A stretch of DNA of 64,000 nucleotides from Anas platyrhynchos (Eukaryota > Chordata > Aves > Anseriformes > Anatidae): assembly GCF_047663525.1 (NCBI RefSeq), contig NC_092603.1:723501-787500 (forward strand). Reading direction: 5' to 3'. Of the stretch, positions 28,980-40,400 are shown piece by piece. Each line of letters starts with the position of its first letter. Position 1 is the stretch's first letter. The position numbers and the translations under genes were made by a program. Under the pieces are notes generated by a model. The model was not told the origin of the DNA, made no database searches, and was given only the letters and a program-made list of their open reading frames with translations.

Positions 28980-30554
28980 GTGAGTACAGAGCTCCCGCTG
29001 CGGGGGGGGGGCCGTGGGGAGGGGGCGGCGGGCAGCGATTTGGGGGGGGGTCCTCGCCTCAAAACCCCCCCCCTTGTTGCGGAGGGCCCCGGGGTCACCC
29101 CCCCAGCGTTTTTTTTTCCCCCCTTTCACCCAGCGGCGGCCCCCCCCCCCCTTTTCCAGCCACGCGGGGGGGGGTGGGGGGGGGCCTCCAGGCTTTTTTC
29201 CCTCAAAACTGAGGAGAAAATTTCCGAAAAATAACCCCAAAAGCCCCTTTTCCGGCTTTCACAGCCTCCAAACGACGATTCCCGTCGTTTTTTTGGTGTT
29301 TTTCACCCCTTTTCCCACTTAAAGCCACGCCGGGGATGCTGAGTGCTAATCGCGTCGTGTTTTTTTTTATGATTTTTTTTTATTATTTTTACCTTTTAAT
29401 TTCCTTTTTTACTCACTGTCGTGTCCCCCCTTCCCCCTCGCTTGTTCTCCCCGCTCCAGGTTTGGCTGCTCTCGAGAGAGAAAAAAAAAAAAATACAAAA
29501 AAAATACAAAAAAATCTCCAAAAAAAACAAAAAATACAAAAAAAAAAAAGCCGCCGACGCCTTTGCCAAGAGAAAAGCCCGGGGACCAAAAAACCAAAGC
29601 GAAAACCCCCCCCTGCTGCCCCCGAAGACCCCAAAAATCAACCCAAAAAAAAAGCCTCGGACCGTCCTGGGGAAGCCGTCGCAAACTCTCCTTTGTGAAG
29701 GAAACTTCGCCACTTAAACATAAATCCCTCTCTTTCCCCCCAAAACAAACAACCCTCTCCCCTTCCCCCTCCCCCTTTTCCTTTACCTCCCTCTCCTCGA
29801 TCAGATTTTTCTCTTTTTTTTTTTTTATTTTTGTTATTTTTTTGGGAAACAAAAGCAACTTTTTTTGTTTTTTTTTGGTTTTTTTTTTCCCCCCCTTCCC
29901 CCCAAGGTTTAGCTCGACAAAAAGACGCAATTTACCTCTCCTTCCTCTCTCCCTCCTCAAAAAAAACAACGTAAATACAAAAAAAAACATCAAAAAAATA
30001 CAAAAAAAATACAAAAAAAAAAAAACAAGGACCACCAGGAGAGAAACAAAAAAAAGTTGCTGTATTTTTTATTTTTTTATTTTTTTTAAGAGCCATGAGC
30101 AAAAACAAAGAATTTTTTTCGCTAATACACCACTAATGCCAAAATCCAAACCTTGAAGCGCTGTCGCCGAGAAAAAAAATTGGATAGTAAGTGTTGCCTT
30201 TCCCAAAAAAAAAAAGCCCCAAAAAGGGGTAAAAGCGCCCCAAAATGAAGCCCTCCTCGGTGCCCAGAGGAAGGGGAGGACGAGCCCCCGAGTGTGTGGT
30301 TCGAGGAGGGCGTTTTAGGCTTCGTTTCAGGTGGTTTACCCTTAAAAATCGGGGGCGTTTTGGTTAAAAAACAAACAAAAAAAGAAAAAAACACTAAAAA
30401 AAGGGAAAAATAAGGTTTTTTTGGGGGGAAAAAAGGGGCTCCGGGCGCTTTCCGAAGGGTTCATGAGCTCCCACGCAAAAGCTGGCGGTGTTTTGAGCCG
30501 AAAAACTCGCTTTTTTTTGTGTGGGAGACCCCAGTTTTTGGGCCGAAAAAGGGA

Positions 30555-30867
30555 GCAATCTGTACATAAAGATTGCGGCAGCTTTTTTTTCGGAGGGAGG
30601 GGGGTTGGTTTTGGGGTGGTGGGGGGGGGGGGGGGGGTTGGGAAGCGAATTTTGGGTTTGGGGGGGGTTGAATTGAAGCTTTTTAAACTTGGAAATGTTG
30701 CCGTTTTGTTGATTTAATCTATTTTTATATTTTTTGACGTTTTTTTTTTAGGAGTTTTTGCGCGGCGGGGAAATGGCGTCGGGTGGATTAGGAGAGGGGG
30801 GGGGGATAAAAAAAAAACAAGTTTCGGGGAAAAATCGCGGTTGCAATCTAGCAATAAAGATTGCTAG
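30555..30867. other. Two related short hairpins in PPP1R10 intron 1
   Basis: The first is GCAATCT (30555-30561) pairing with AGATTGC (30570-30576) around an 8-base loop. The second is CTAGCAAT (30848-30855) pairing with ATTGCTAG (30860-30867) around AAAG, and it also contains the GCAATCT and AGATTGC arms. No function is claimed. Confidence 0.5.
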
Positions 30868-33289
30868 GCAGGTTTTTAGGCCCAAAACAGCCCATTTTGG
30901 GGTTTCAAAAGGAAAAAAAGCCCAAAAATGGGGGGAAAAAGGGGGTTTTAAGACAAAAAGCCACGCTCCGCACGCGCTCGGCCCCAACATGGCGCGGCCA
31001 AGCGCCCGCTCTTTGTCCCCTTTTGCTTTTTTCCCTTTTTTTTATTTATTTTTTATTTATTTCCTTGCAGGTTTCTCGCCCTCCTGACCCCCCCCCCCCT
31101 CCGGGCTCGGTTTCGCCCCCCCCTTTTCTCTTTTTTTTTTTTTTGGGAAATTTAACTTGATTTTTTTTCAAAAAAACCCAAAAAAAACAGGTTTACGGAT
31201 TTGGGGTGGGGGGGGTCGGTGCTGTCGCTCTTAAACCCATATTTTAATTTTTTTAACCTCTCCCCCCCCCCCTTTTCCACCTTTTTCTTTGTTTTCTCGC
31301 CTAACCCCCCCGACCCCAAAATCCTTCTTTTTCCGCTTAAAATGGCGCCGGGGGCCTCGGGGAGGCCCTGCCCGCGTCGCTGCCGCCGCTCCCGGCAAAA
31401 CCCCTCCCACCGTGGCCGCCCTCGCCCGGGGGGGGCCCCCCCTTTTCCCCCCCTTCCCCCCCCCTTTTTCCCCCCTCCCCAAATCCCCCAAAACCCCCCC
31501 AAATCCCCCAAGACCCCCCCCAATCCCCCCACCCCCCCCCTCTTTTAACCACCCCCCCTGGCTTTCATCTGCAGGACCCCAGCACCTTGTAGGATCCAGC
31601 TTTGCCCCCCCCCCTAAACAAAAACCTCTATTTTTTTACATTTTTAACCGTTTATTAATTTTTTTCCCTACTTTCTCCCCCGCCAGCCGTCTCGCAACCC
31701 GGGATTTCTTGTGCCAGGAGGGAAATGCTACCACCGCCCCCCCAAATACCCCCAAAATACCCTTTTTTTTGGGTATTTTTGGGGGTAATGAGGCTCGGGG
31801 GGGGGAGCTCAGCCTCCCCCCAGCCTCATTTTTGACCGTTTTTGCCTTTTTTTTAACCAGCAAAAGGGAGGGGAACGGCCACAACCCGCCGGGTAAGCGA
31901 AAAACCAAACATTTCACAACCTTCATTCCTAAAATTTAAGTTATTTCCCCCGCTTTTTAAGATTTTCCTCTATACTTTAATCGTTTTTATAGATTTTTAA
32001 TCATTTTATAGATTTTAAATCATTTTTATGTATTTTTAATCATTTTTACGTATTTCTATACATATTAATGCATTTTTAATATATTTTTCGATATTTTTAG
32101 GCATTTTTTAACATTTTACCTCTTTTTTCTCTGCCATCGCCCTCTCCATGCAGCAACAGCTCCCGTGGCAGACCCTCGACGCCAAATTTGGGTTAAAAAG
32201 AGCCCGAATTTGAAGGATTTTGGTTAAAAAGAGCTCCAAAATCGCTATTTCCTCCCTTTTTTTTCCTTTTTTTTTAATATTTCGCCCCAAAATTCCAGCA
32301 GGGCCACTCCCGGCGCAGTGGTAGCATTTCCCAAGGGGGGTGGGAGCAAATTTGGGGGGGCAGCCCCCGTGCCCCCCCCCTCACACCCCATTTTTGGGGT
32401 CTCCCCCCTTCTTCTCTGTGGGGTGAGGCGGTTTTGCAGCCCGGCCTCCGGCTCGGGATTGGGCAAAACTGGGCTGGAAAAGGCAGAAATGGGGATTTTG
32501 GTGGTTCCTATTGTTGGCGGGGGGGGTCGGGGGGGTGTTTTTGGCCCTAAACCGAGTGGTTTTGGGAAAAAATGGGCAAAAAAGGCCTAAAAAATGGGGT
32601 GAGGTGGGGCCAGGCTGAGCCAAACCCCCCTGGACAGGGCCTGGGGGGGGGATTTGCCCCCCCCCAAGGGTTGATTTGCCCCCCCAGGGGTGATTTATCC
32701 CCGTTTTGGGGGGGTTTGGGACATTTTTGGGACCCCCCTGTGGTGTTTTTGCCCCCCCCTTGGTGGTGGCGGGGCTGTGCTTGGTGTTGGCTTCTGTGCC
32801 TGCCCCTAAAAATGGGGAAAAACACTAAAAAGGGAGGAAAAAATACCCCAAAATGGGGGAATCCCCCCCAAAAGGGGTGAAACCCCCTTAAAAATGAGGA
32901 AAACCCCCTAAAAATGGGGAGAAAAACCCTAAAAATGGGGGAAAACTCCTAAAAATGGGGGGAAAACTCCTAAAAATGGGGGAAAAAAACCCAAATTCCT
33001 CCTTTAAGGGCGTTTTCCGTGTGGAAAATCCCCCCCAAACAGGGCCACGGCCCCCCAGGGACCCCAACCACAGGGGCACGACCGCCGTCAGCCCCCTTAA
33101 ACCCTGAAATTTTAGGTTAAAAAGCCCGGATTTGGGTTAAACTCGCCCCCCCTGTTTTTTTCAGCGGGGGAGGAACGCTTTTAGGGTTTTTTTTTGGTGC
33201 TGGATTTTAACTTTTCTTGTGTCTTTGCAGAGGGGGCCGTGGCCGGCGAGGGGCTCCGCCGCCTGTATCCTTTACCATGAGGCTTAACG

Positions 33290-33680
33290 AAGCGCGGCTC
33301 GTTAATTCGGCTGTGTTAATTAGAGGGGCTTCGGGGTTTTACCCCCCCAAAAAAACCCCAAAAGATGAAAAGAAAACCCCACTGAAATCCTTCCCGGCCC
33401 TATTTAGGGCCGTGTTTCCTCCCCGTTCCCCTTCGTTAGCCAACCCTGCACGTAACGAGGGCAGCGTTAAGCCGGAGAAGCTCTTAATTAGCGCTAATTA
33501 GGAGGTGGCTTGACGTCAGCCAGGCCGAAATCCCCTCGGATCGAGGTCGGGGCCGGCTGGTCGGGTCATTAATGGGGTGTGGGCACCCCAAAAAGGAGCA
33601 GAGGGGGGGAAAAAAACCCTTTAGAGCTGAGCTAGCTCGGCTTAATGAGTGCTAATTAGGATTAATTACAGCCTCGATGG
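33290..33680. promoter_or_regulatory. TAATTA-rich island in PPP1R10 intron 1
   Basis: Within GC-rich surroundings, TTAATTAG, CTTAATTAGCGCTAATTAGG, ATTAATGG and GCTAATTAGGATTAATTA occur in under 400 bases. These are homeodomain-type cores. A TGACGTCA lies near 33512. The island is non-repetitive, so it may be conserved regulatory sequence. Confidence 0.4.
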
Positions 33681-34471
33681 CCTGGGTGACGCACGGCGAC
33701 CCCGCTGCTGCTTTAGGGGCGCTTTTTGGGGTGAGAAATGGGGGATGTGGGGACATTTGGTGTCCCCGTGGTGAAATATTAGGGGATGGGTTTGTTCGCC
33801 CCCGCCGCAACCTTCGGACCCGTCGTTTTGGGGCCAAAAAGGGGAATTATGGGGCCGAAACAGGGCCTTTTGGGGTAAAAAGGAGGCCTTTTGGGGCCAA
33901 AAACGGGCCTTTTGGGGTAAAAAGAGGGCCTTTTGGGGCCAAAAATGGGCCTTTTGGGATAAAAGAGGGCCTTTTGGGGCCACAAAGGGGAATTTTGGGG
34001 TGAAAAGGGGCCTTTTGGGGCCAAAAAGGGGGACTTCTGGGGGAAAAAGGGGCTTTTGGGGTCTGAAATCAAAACCCCAAACTGCCCATGGGGTCGGGGC
34101 ACCCCATTGGGGTTTTGTCCCCTGGGGATTGTTGGCCCCACAAGCCCCAAACCACCTTCTGGAAGCTTCTTTGGGGGGATTTAGGGGAGGGGAAGGTTTT
34201 GGGGTAGATCCTGGCTCCGATCGTGTCGTTTTGGGGCATCCCATGGATCCCCTCGTGCATCATGGCTGCGTTTTTGTAGGGAAAACGGCATTTTGGGGCA
34301 AAAAACGTTGGGTTTTGTCCTTTAAACATATATTTTAGTGGTTCTGTTGAATTTTTAGACTTTTGGGGGGTTTCAGTAGCGAAATAGGGGCGGGACGTGC
34401 TCACCCCATCCTCATCCTGCCCCTAATCCCCCATTTTTTTATTTTTTCCCCCTTTTTTAGGGCTTTTTGCC

Positions 34472-37400
34472 ATGGGCTCCGGCCCCATCGACCCCAAGGA
34501 GCTCCTCAAGGGCTTGGACTGCTTCCTGGGCCGCGATGGCGAGGTCAAGAGCACCGAGGGCATCACCAAAATCTTCAAGTGAGTCCTCCCCTTCCTCCCC
34601 GACCCCATTTTGCCCCCCCCGACCCCAAAAAGGGGGTCTCACGCCCCTTTTTTCCCCCCCCCCAGCCTGATGAAGGACTCTCAGAAGCTGGTGAGCCGCT
34701 GCATCTACCTGAACATCCTCCTGCAGACGCGGGCGCACGACATCCTCGCCAAGTAAGACCCCCAAAAACCACCCCCCCCCGACCCAAAACTCCTCCCCGG
34801 GGGATAATTTAATTTCATTTTGACCTTTTTTCCCCTTTCTGCCCCCAGATTTATCCGGGTGGGGGGCTACAAGCTGCTCAACACCTGGCTCACCAGCTCC
34901 AAGGCCTCCAACAACGTCCCCTTCCTGCAGCAGATCCTGCTCACCCTCCAGCACCTGCCCCTCACCGTGGACCACCTCAAACAGGTGAGGGAAGCCCCCC
35001 CCGGACCCCCCCCAAAATTTTTTGGGGCCCCCCCGGTTGATTTGGGGTACCCCCGGGGTGTTTCGGGGGCCCCCGAGTGGGTTTTGTGCCCCCTTGGGGT
35101 GGTTTTTGGCCTCCTTGGGATGGTTTTTGGGTCCCCCCTAGTGGTTTATGCCCCCCCCAGATTTTTTTTGCCCCCCCCCTCGGTTGCTTTGGGGTCCCCC
35201 CGGGGTGTTTTGGGGCCCCTCGAGTGGGTTTTGTGCCCCTTTGGGTGGTTTTTGGCCTCCCTGGGGTGGTTTTGGGTCCCCCCCAGTGGTCTCTATCCCC
35301 CCTGGGGTGTTTTTTGGGTCCCTCCTAGTGGTTTGTGACCCCCCCGATGATTTTTGCCCCCCCCGGGGGTGTTTTCGGTCCCCCCATGTGGGTTTCGTGC
35401 CCCCTTGGGGTGGTTTTTGGGTCCCTCCCAGTAGTTTTTGGATCCCCTGGTGCCTTTTGGGTCCTCCCAAGTGGGTTTTTTGCCCCCTTGGGGTGGTTTT
35501 TGACCCCCCCGGATGGTTTTTGGGGCCCCCCGGGGTGGTTTTTGCCCCCCCCAGGGTGGTTTTTGTGCCCCTCAAGGTGGTTTTTGCCCCCCCAGGGTCC
35601 TTTTGGCCCCCCCAGGGTGCTCTTTGTGTCATTTGGGGTCGTTTTTGTCCCCCCAGGTATGGATTTATGCCCCCAGGGTGATCACTGTGTCCCCCCCAGC
35701 GATTTTTCTGCCCCCCCCGGGGTGGTTTTTGACCCCCCCGGGGTGTTTTTTCCCCCCCCAGCATGGTTTTTGTCCCCCCCTGGGGTGCCTTGTGTCCCCC
35801 CTGGGTAGGTTTTTGTCCCCATGGGGTGGTTTGGGGTCCCCCCTGGGGATTTTTATGCCCCCCCCCAGGAGGTTTTTGTCCCCCCCATGTGGTTTGTGCC
35901 CCCCTGGGGAGGTTTTTATGCCCCCCCGGGGATTTTTTTGTGTCCCCCCCTCACCCTTTTCCCCCCTCTCCCAGAACAACACCGCCAAGCTGGTGAAGCA
36001 GCTCAGCAAATCGAGCGACGACGAAGGTGAGCGGCAGCGCCCCCTCCCCAAACCCCAAAACCCCCCTGAATCTCCCCAAAACCCCCCCAAACCCTCTCGG
36101 GACCCCCCCGAACCCTTTTTCTTGCCCCCCCCCCCAGAACTTCGCCGCCTCGCTTCCATCCTGGTCAGCGACTGGATGGGCGTCATCCGCTCCCAGAGCA
36201 GCGCCCAGCCCGCAGGTGAGCCCCGACCCCATTTTTTCCCCCTTTTCCCCCTTTTTTCACCCCCCCAGACTCATTTTCCCCCTTTTTTCCCCCAGAACGG
36301 GACAAAAAGAAGCGGAAAGAGGAAAGCAAAAGCAAAACCCCCGTCCAGGAGAAACCCCAAGAGGCCAAATCGGAGGCGAAAACCGAGGAGGCGCCCGAAA
36401 AGAAGAGGGAAAAACCCAAATCCCTGCGCACCACCGCCCCCAGCCACGCCAAGTTCCGCTCCACCGGTAGGGTTCTGCCCCTTTTGGGGGGGGTTTAGGG
36501 GGTTTTGGGGTCATGGGGTGGGGATTTAACGGTAAAGGGATGGGGTTTGGGGGGTTTAGGGGTAATGGGGTGGGGGTTTGGGAGGTTTAGGGGTAATGGG
36601 ATGGGGGCTTGGGGGGTTTTGGGGTAATGGGGTGGGGGTTTGGAGGGTCTAGGGGTAATGGGGTAGGGGTTTGGGGGGTTTAGGATTAATGGGATAGGGG
36701 TTTAGGGGTATTGGGATGGGGATTTTAGGGGGTTTAGGGGGTTTAGGGGTAATGGGGTGGGGATTTTCGGGGGTTTAGGGGTAATGGGGTGGGGATTTTC
36801 GGGGGTTTAGGGGTAATGGGGTGGGGTTTTGGGGGGTTTAGGGGCTTAGGGGATATGGTTTGGGGGTTTTAGGGGGTTTAGGGGTAATGGGGTGGGGGTT
36901 TTGGGGGTCAGGATGCAGGTTTTGGGGGTGTTACGGGGTTTAGGGGCCATGGTTTAGGGGCAGGTTTTGGGGGGGTTTGGGGTAATGGGATGGGGGTTTG
37001 GGGGGTTTAGGGGTCATGGGGTGGGGGTTTGGGGGGATTTAGGGGTAATGGGATGCAGGTTTTGGGTGTTTAGTTGTAATGGGATGAGGGTTTAGGGGTT
37101 GGGTATGCAAGTTTTGGGGGGTTTAGGGGTTATGAGATGCAGTTTCTGGGGTCAGGGACGTAGGTTTTATGGCTCGGTGCAGGTTTTTGGGGTTTTAGGG
37201 CTCAGGGGCTGCAGGTTTTTGGGATTTCCAGTGTCCTGATGCAGATTTTGGGCATTTTAGGGGTTGGGATGCAGGTTTTAGGCATTTTCAGTGAGAAGAT
37301 GGAGATTTGGGGCTTTTTAGGACTCTGGATGCATTTTTTAGGGCTTTTAAAGACTGTGGGATGCTCCCGACCCTACTGGGACCCCCATATTTCCCCCCTA

Positions 37401-40400
37401 CCCCCCCTAATTTTATCTCCCCGCAGGGCTGGAGATGGAGACCCCTTCGCTCGCCCCCTCCAAAAAAGCCAACTCCTCCTCGGTGGCCGACAAATACAAC
37501 CCGAAACCCATGCCCATCAAGAGGCAAAAGTGAGTTTGGGGGCTTCCTTTAGGGGGGAGACCTTTGGGGTCTGTTTTTGGGGCCGTTCCTCACCTCCACC
37601 CCTTTATCCTACAGCACCTCGTCCCTTCCTGGCGACAACCCCCCCGCCGAGAAGAAATACAAACCCCTCAACACCACCCCCAACGCCACCAAGGAGATCA
37701 AAGTGAAAATCATCCCCCCGCAGCGTGAGTGGGGCACGAAATGGGGCCGGGCAACCCCCCCGATCCTTTTAGGATAATAACATTTTAATAATTTCCCTTT
37801 TTTTCAATTTTTTTAGCCATGGAGGGGCTCGGTTTCCTCGACGCCCTCAACTCCGCGCCCATCCCCGGCATCAAAATCAAGAAGAAAAAGAAAGTTTTAT
37901 CCCCCACGGCGGCCAAAGTAAGGAGATTTTGGGGCTGGATACAAGCCTAAAGACCTCCGGGAAGGGCTGCAAAACCCTAAATCTCCCTTTTTTGCCCCGT
38001 TTTCAGCCCAGTCCTTTCGAGGGGAAGCCGGCAACCGAAAGCAGCTCTGCCAAACCTTCCTCCCCCGAGCCCGCTGCCGCCTCGGAGCCGATGGAGACGG
38101 AGCGGCCGGGCACGCCGGTGCCAGCGGTGGAGGTGCCGGAGCCTCTGGATGCAGGTAAAAAAGACCCCAAAAAGGGGCTTTTGGGGTCGGTGCCGACCCC
38201 GTGGTGCTCAATCCTTGACCCCAAAAGGTTCGGCGGAAGCCGGAGGCGAAGCCAAAGCGGCCGAGAGCCCGGCCGAGGGGGCGCAGCTGACGAAAAAAGG
38301 GAGAAAAAAGAAAACGGTGAGCTGGGCCGACGAGGGCAAGCTGAGGGAGTATTTCTACTTCGAGCTGGATGAGACCGAGCGAGGTGAGCCCCAAAAACAG
38401 CGGCCCCACAGCCCTCACCCCGTTGGCCCCATATCCCTTTTCTTGCTGTCCCCGTGTCCCTTTTCCTTCTGACCCCATTGTCCCCGTGTCCTTTTTCCTT
38501 CCATCCCCATGCCCCTGACCCCATTGTTCCCGTGTCCCTTTTTTTGTTGTGCCCATGTCCCTAACCCCGTTGTCCCCACATCCTTTTTCCTACTATCCCT
38601 GTGTCTCTCACCCCATTGTCCCCATGTCCCTTTTCCTGCTGTCCCGTTGTCCCTGACCCCATTGTCCCCACGCCCCTGACCCTTCGTCCCTAACCCTGTT
38701 GCCCCCACATCCTTTTTCTTGCTGTCCTATTGCCCTGACCCTATTATCCCCGTGTCCCTAACCCCATTGTCCCCATGTCCCTTTTCCTGCTGTCCCATTG
38801 CCCCTGACCTCGCTGTCCCTGTGCCTCCGACCCCACTGTCCCCATCTCCCTTTTACTGCTGTCCCATTGACCCTGTGCCCCCGACCCCATTGTCCCCGTG
38901 TCCCTTTTCCTGCTATCCCGTTGCCCCTGACCCCATAATCCCTATGCCCCTGACCCCATTGTCCCCATGTCCTTTTCCTGCTGTCCTGTTGCCCCTGACC
39001 CCATTGTCCCCATCTCCCTTTTACTGCTGTCCCATTGTCCCCGTGCCCCCGACCCCATTGTCCCCGTGTCCCTTTTACTGCTGTCCCTGTGCCCCCGACC
39101 CCATTATCCCTGTGCCCCTGACCCCATTGTCCCCATATCCCTTTTACTGCTGTCCCTGTGCCCCCGACCCCATTATCCCTGTGCCCCTGACCCCATTGTC
39201 CCCGTGTCCCTTTTACTGCTGTCCCCGTGTCCCTGACCCCATTATCCCCGTGCCCATGACCCCATTGTCCCCATGTCCCTTTTCCTGCTGTCCCCATGCC
39301 TCCGACCCCATTGTCCCCGTGTCCCTTTTCCCGTTGTCCCTGACCCCACTGTCCCTGTGCCCCTGACCCCATTATCCCCGTGCCCCTAACCCCATTGTCC
39401 CCGTGTCCCTTTTCCTGCTGTCCCGTTGCCCATGACCCCATTATCCTCGTGTCCCTTTCCTCCACCCCCCTTTTCCCTTTCCCCCCGCCCCCCTGACCCT
39501 ATAACCCCCCCGCAGTGAACGTCAACAAGATCAAGGATTTCGGCGAGGCGGCCAAGCGGGAGATGCTGAAGGACCGCGAGGCCTTCGAGACGGCGCGCCG
39601 CCTCAGCCACGACGCCATGGAGGAGAAGGTGCCCTGGGTGTACCCCAAACTCCTCGATCTTCCCGCGCCCCTCGTCGTGCCGGGCAGCGGCAGCCGCGAG
39701 CGGTTCACCCAGGCCGAGCGGGAGAAAGGGATCCTGCAGGAGATCTTCCTCTCCAAGGATCGGTGAGTGGATCCCTCCTCGGCTTCTCTTTCTGGAGGAT
39801 CCCCCCGGGGGGGGTCTTTTTGGTTGGATTTGACCCCTCTGGAGGTGTTTGGGGTGGAGCTGGGGAGATCCTGGAGGCTGGGGGGTTGTGGAGTAGATCC
39901 CTGGATCCCCGATCCCTTGGGATCACCGAGGGTTCCTTAAATCCAGTGGGAGAATCCACAGGAGGAGGACAGATTCACCCCCCAGGGCTGTTTGGGGTGG
40001 ATCCAAAGGGATCCTGGGGCTGGGTTGGGGTTGTGGAGTGGATCCCTGGATCCCCGATCCCTTGGGATCACCGAGGGTTCCTCAAATCCAGCAGGGGGAT
40101 CCAGTGGGGGAGGCTGGATCCACCTCCCAGGGCTGTTTGGGGTGGATCCGAAGGGATCCTGGGGGCTTGGTAGGGGTCATAGAGTGGATCCCCAGATCCC
40201 CAATCCCTCGGTATTACCAGGGATTCCTCAAATCCAGCGATAGGATCCACTGGGGGAGGATCCACCCCCCAGGGCTCTTTGGGGTGGATCTGGGAGCATC
40301 CTGGAGGCTGGGGGCTGTGGAGAGGATCCCTGATCCCTCAGGAGCACCAGGGATCCCTTAAATCCAGCGGGGGGATCCACTGGTGGAGGCCGGATTAATC

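Larger units (their letters stand above)
28980..34460 (+). other. PPP1R10 intron 1, 5.5 kb, mostly non-minisatellite
   Basis: No coding gene is seen here. Unlike the other introns, this stretch has little tandem repetition. It is rich in A and T homopolymers (29350-30160, 31020-31150, 31930-32110) alternating with C or G runs. Possible untranslated-exon acceptors, each a pyrimidine tract plus CAG, lie near 31070, 31573, 32153 and 33230, but none can be confirmed. Short repeats occur at 32880-32990 (CTAAAAATGGGG units) and 33830-34060 (CCTTTTGGGG(C/T)(C/A)AAAAA units). Two related hairpins and a TAATTA-rich island are listed separately. Confidence 0.6.

Noticed and set aside
30000-30160. SINE or LINE poly(A) tail
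   Set aside because: A-runs and T-runs are present, but no body of a known retroposon, no target-site duplication and no CR1-like 3' end were recognised.
31320-31450. Coding exon in PPP1R10 intron 1 (GCC-rich segment with GGCGCCGGGG)
   Set aside because: It has open frames but no recognisable homology or consistent flanking splice sites. It could be untranslated exon or CpG-rich intron.
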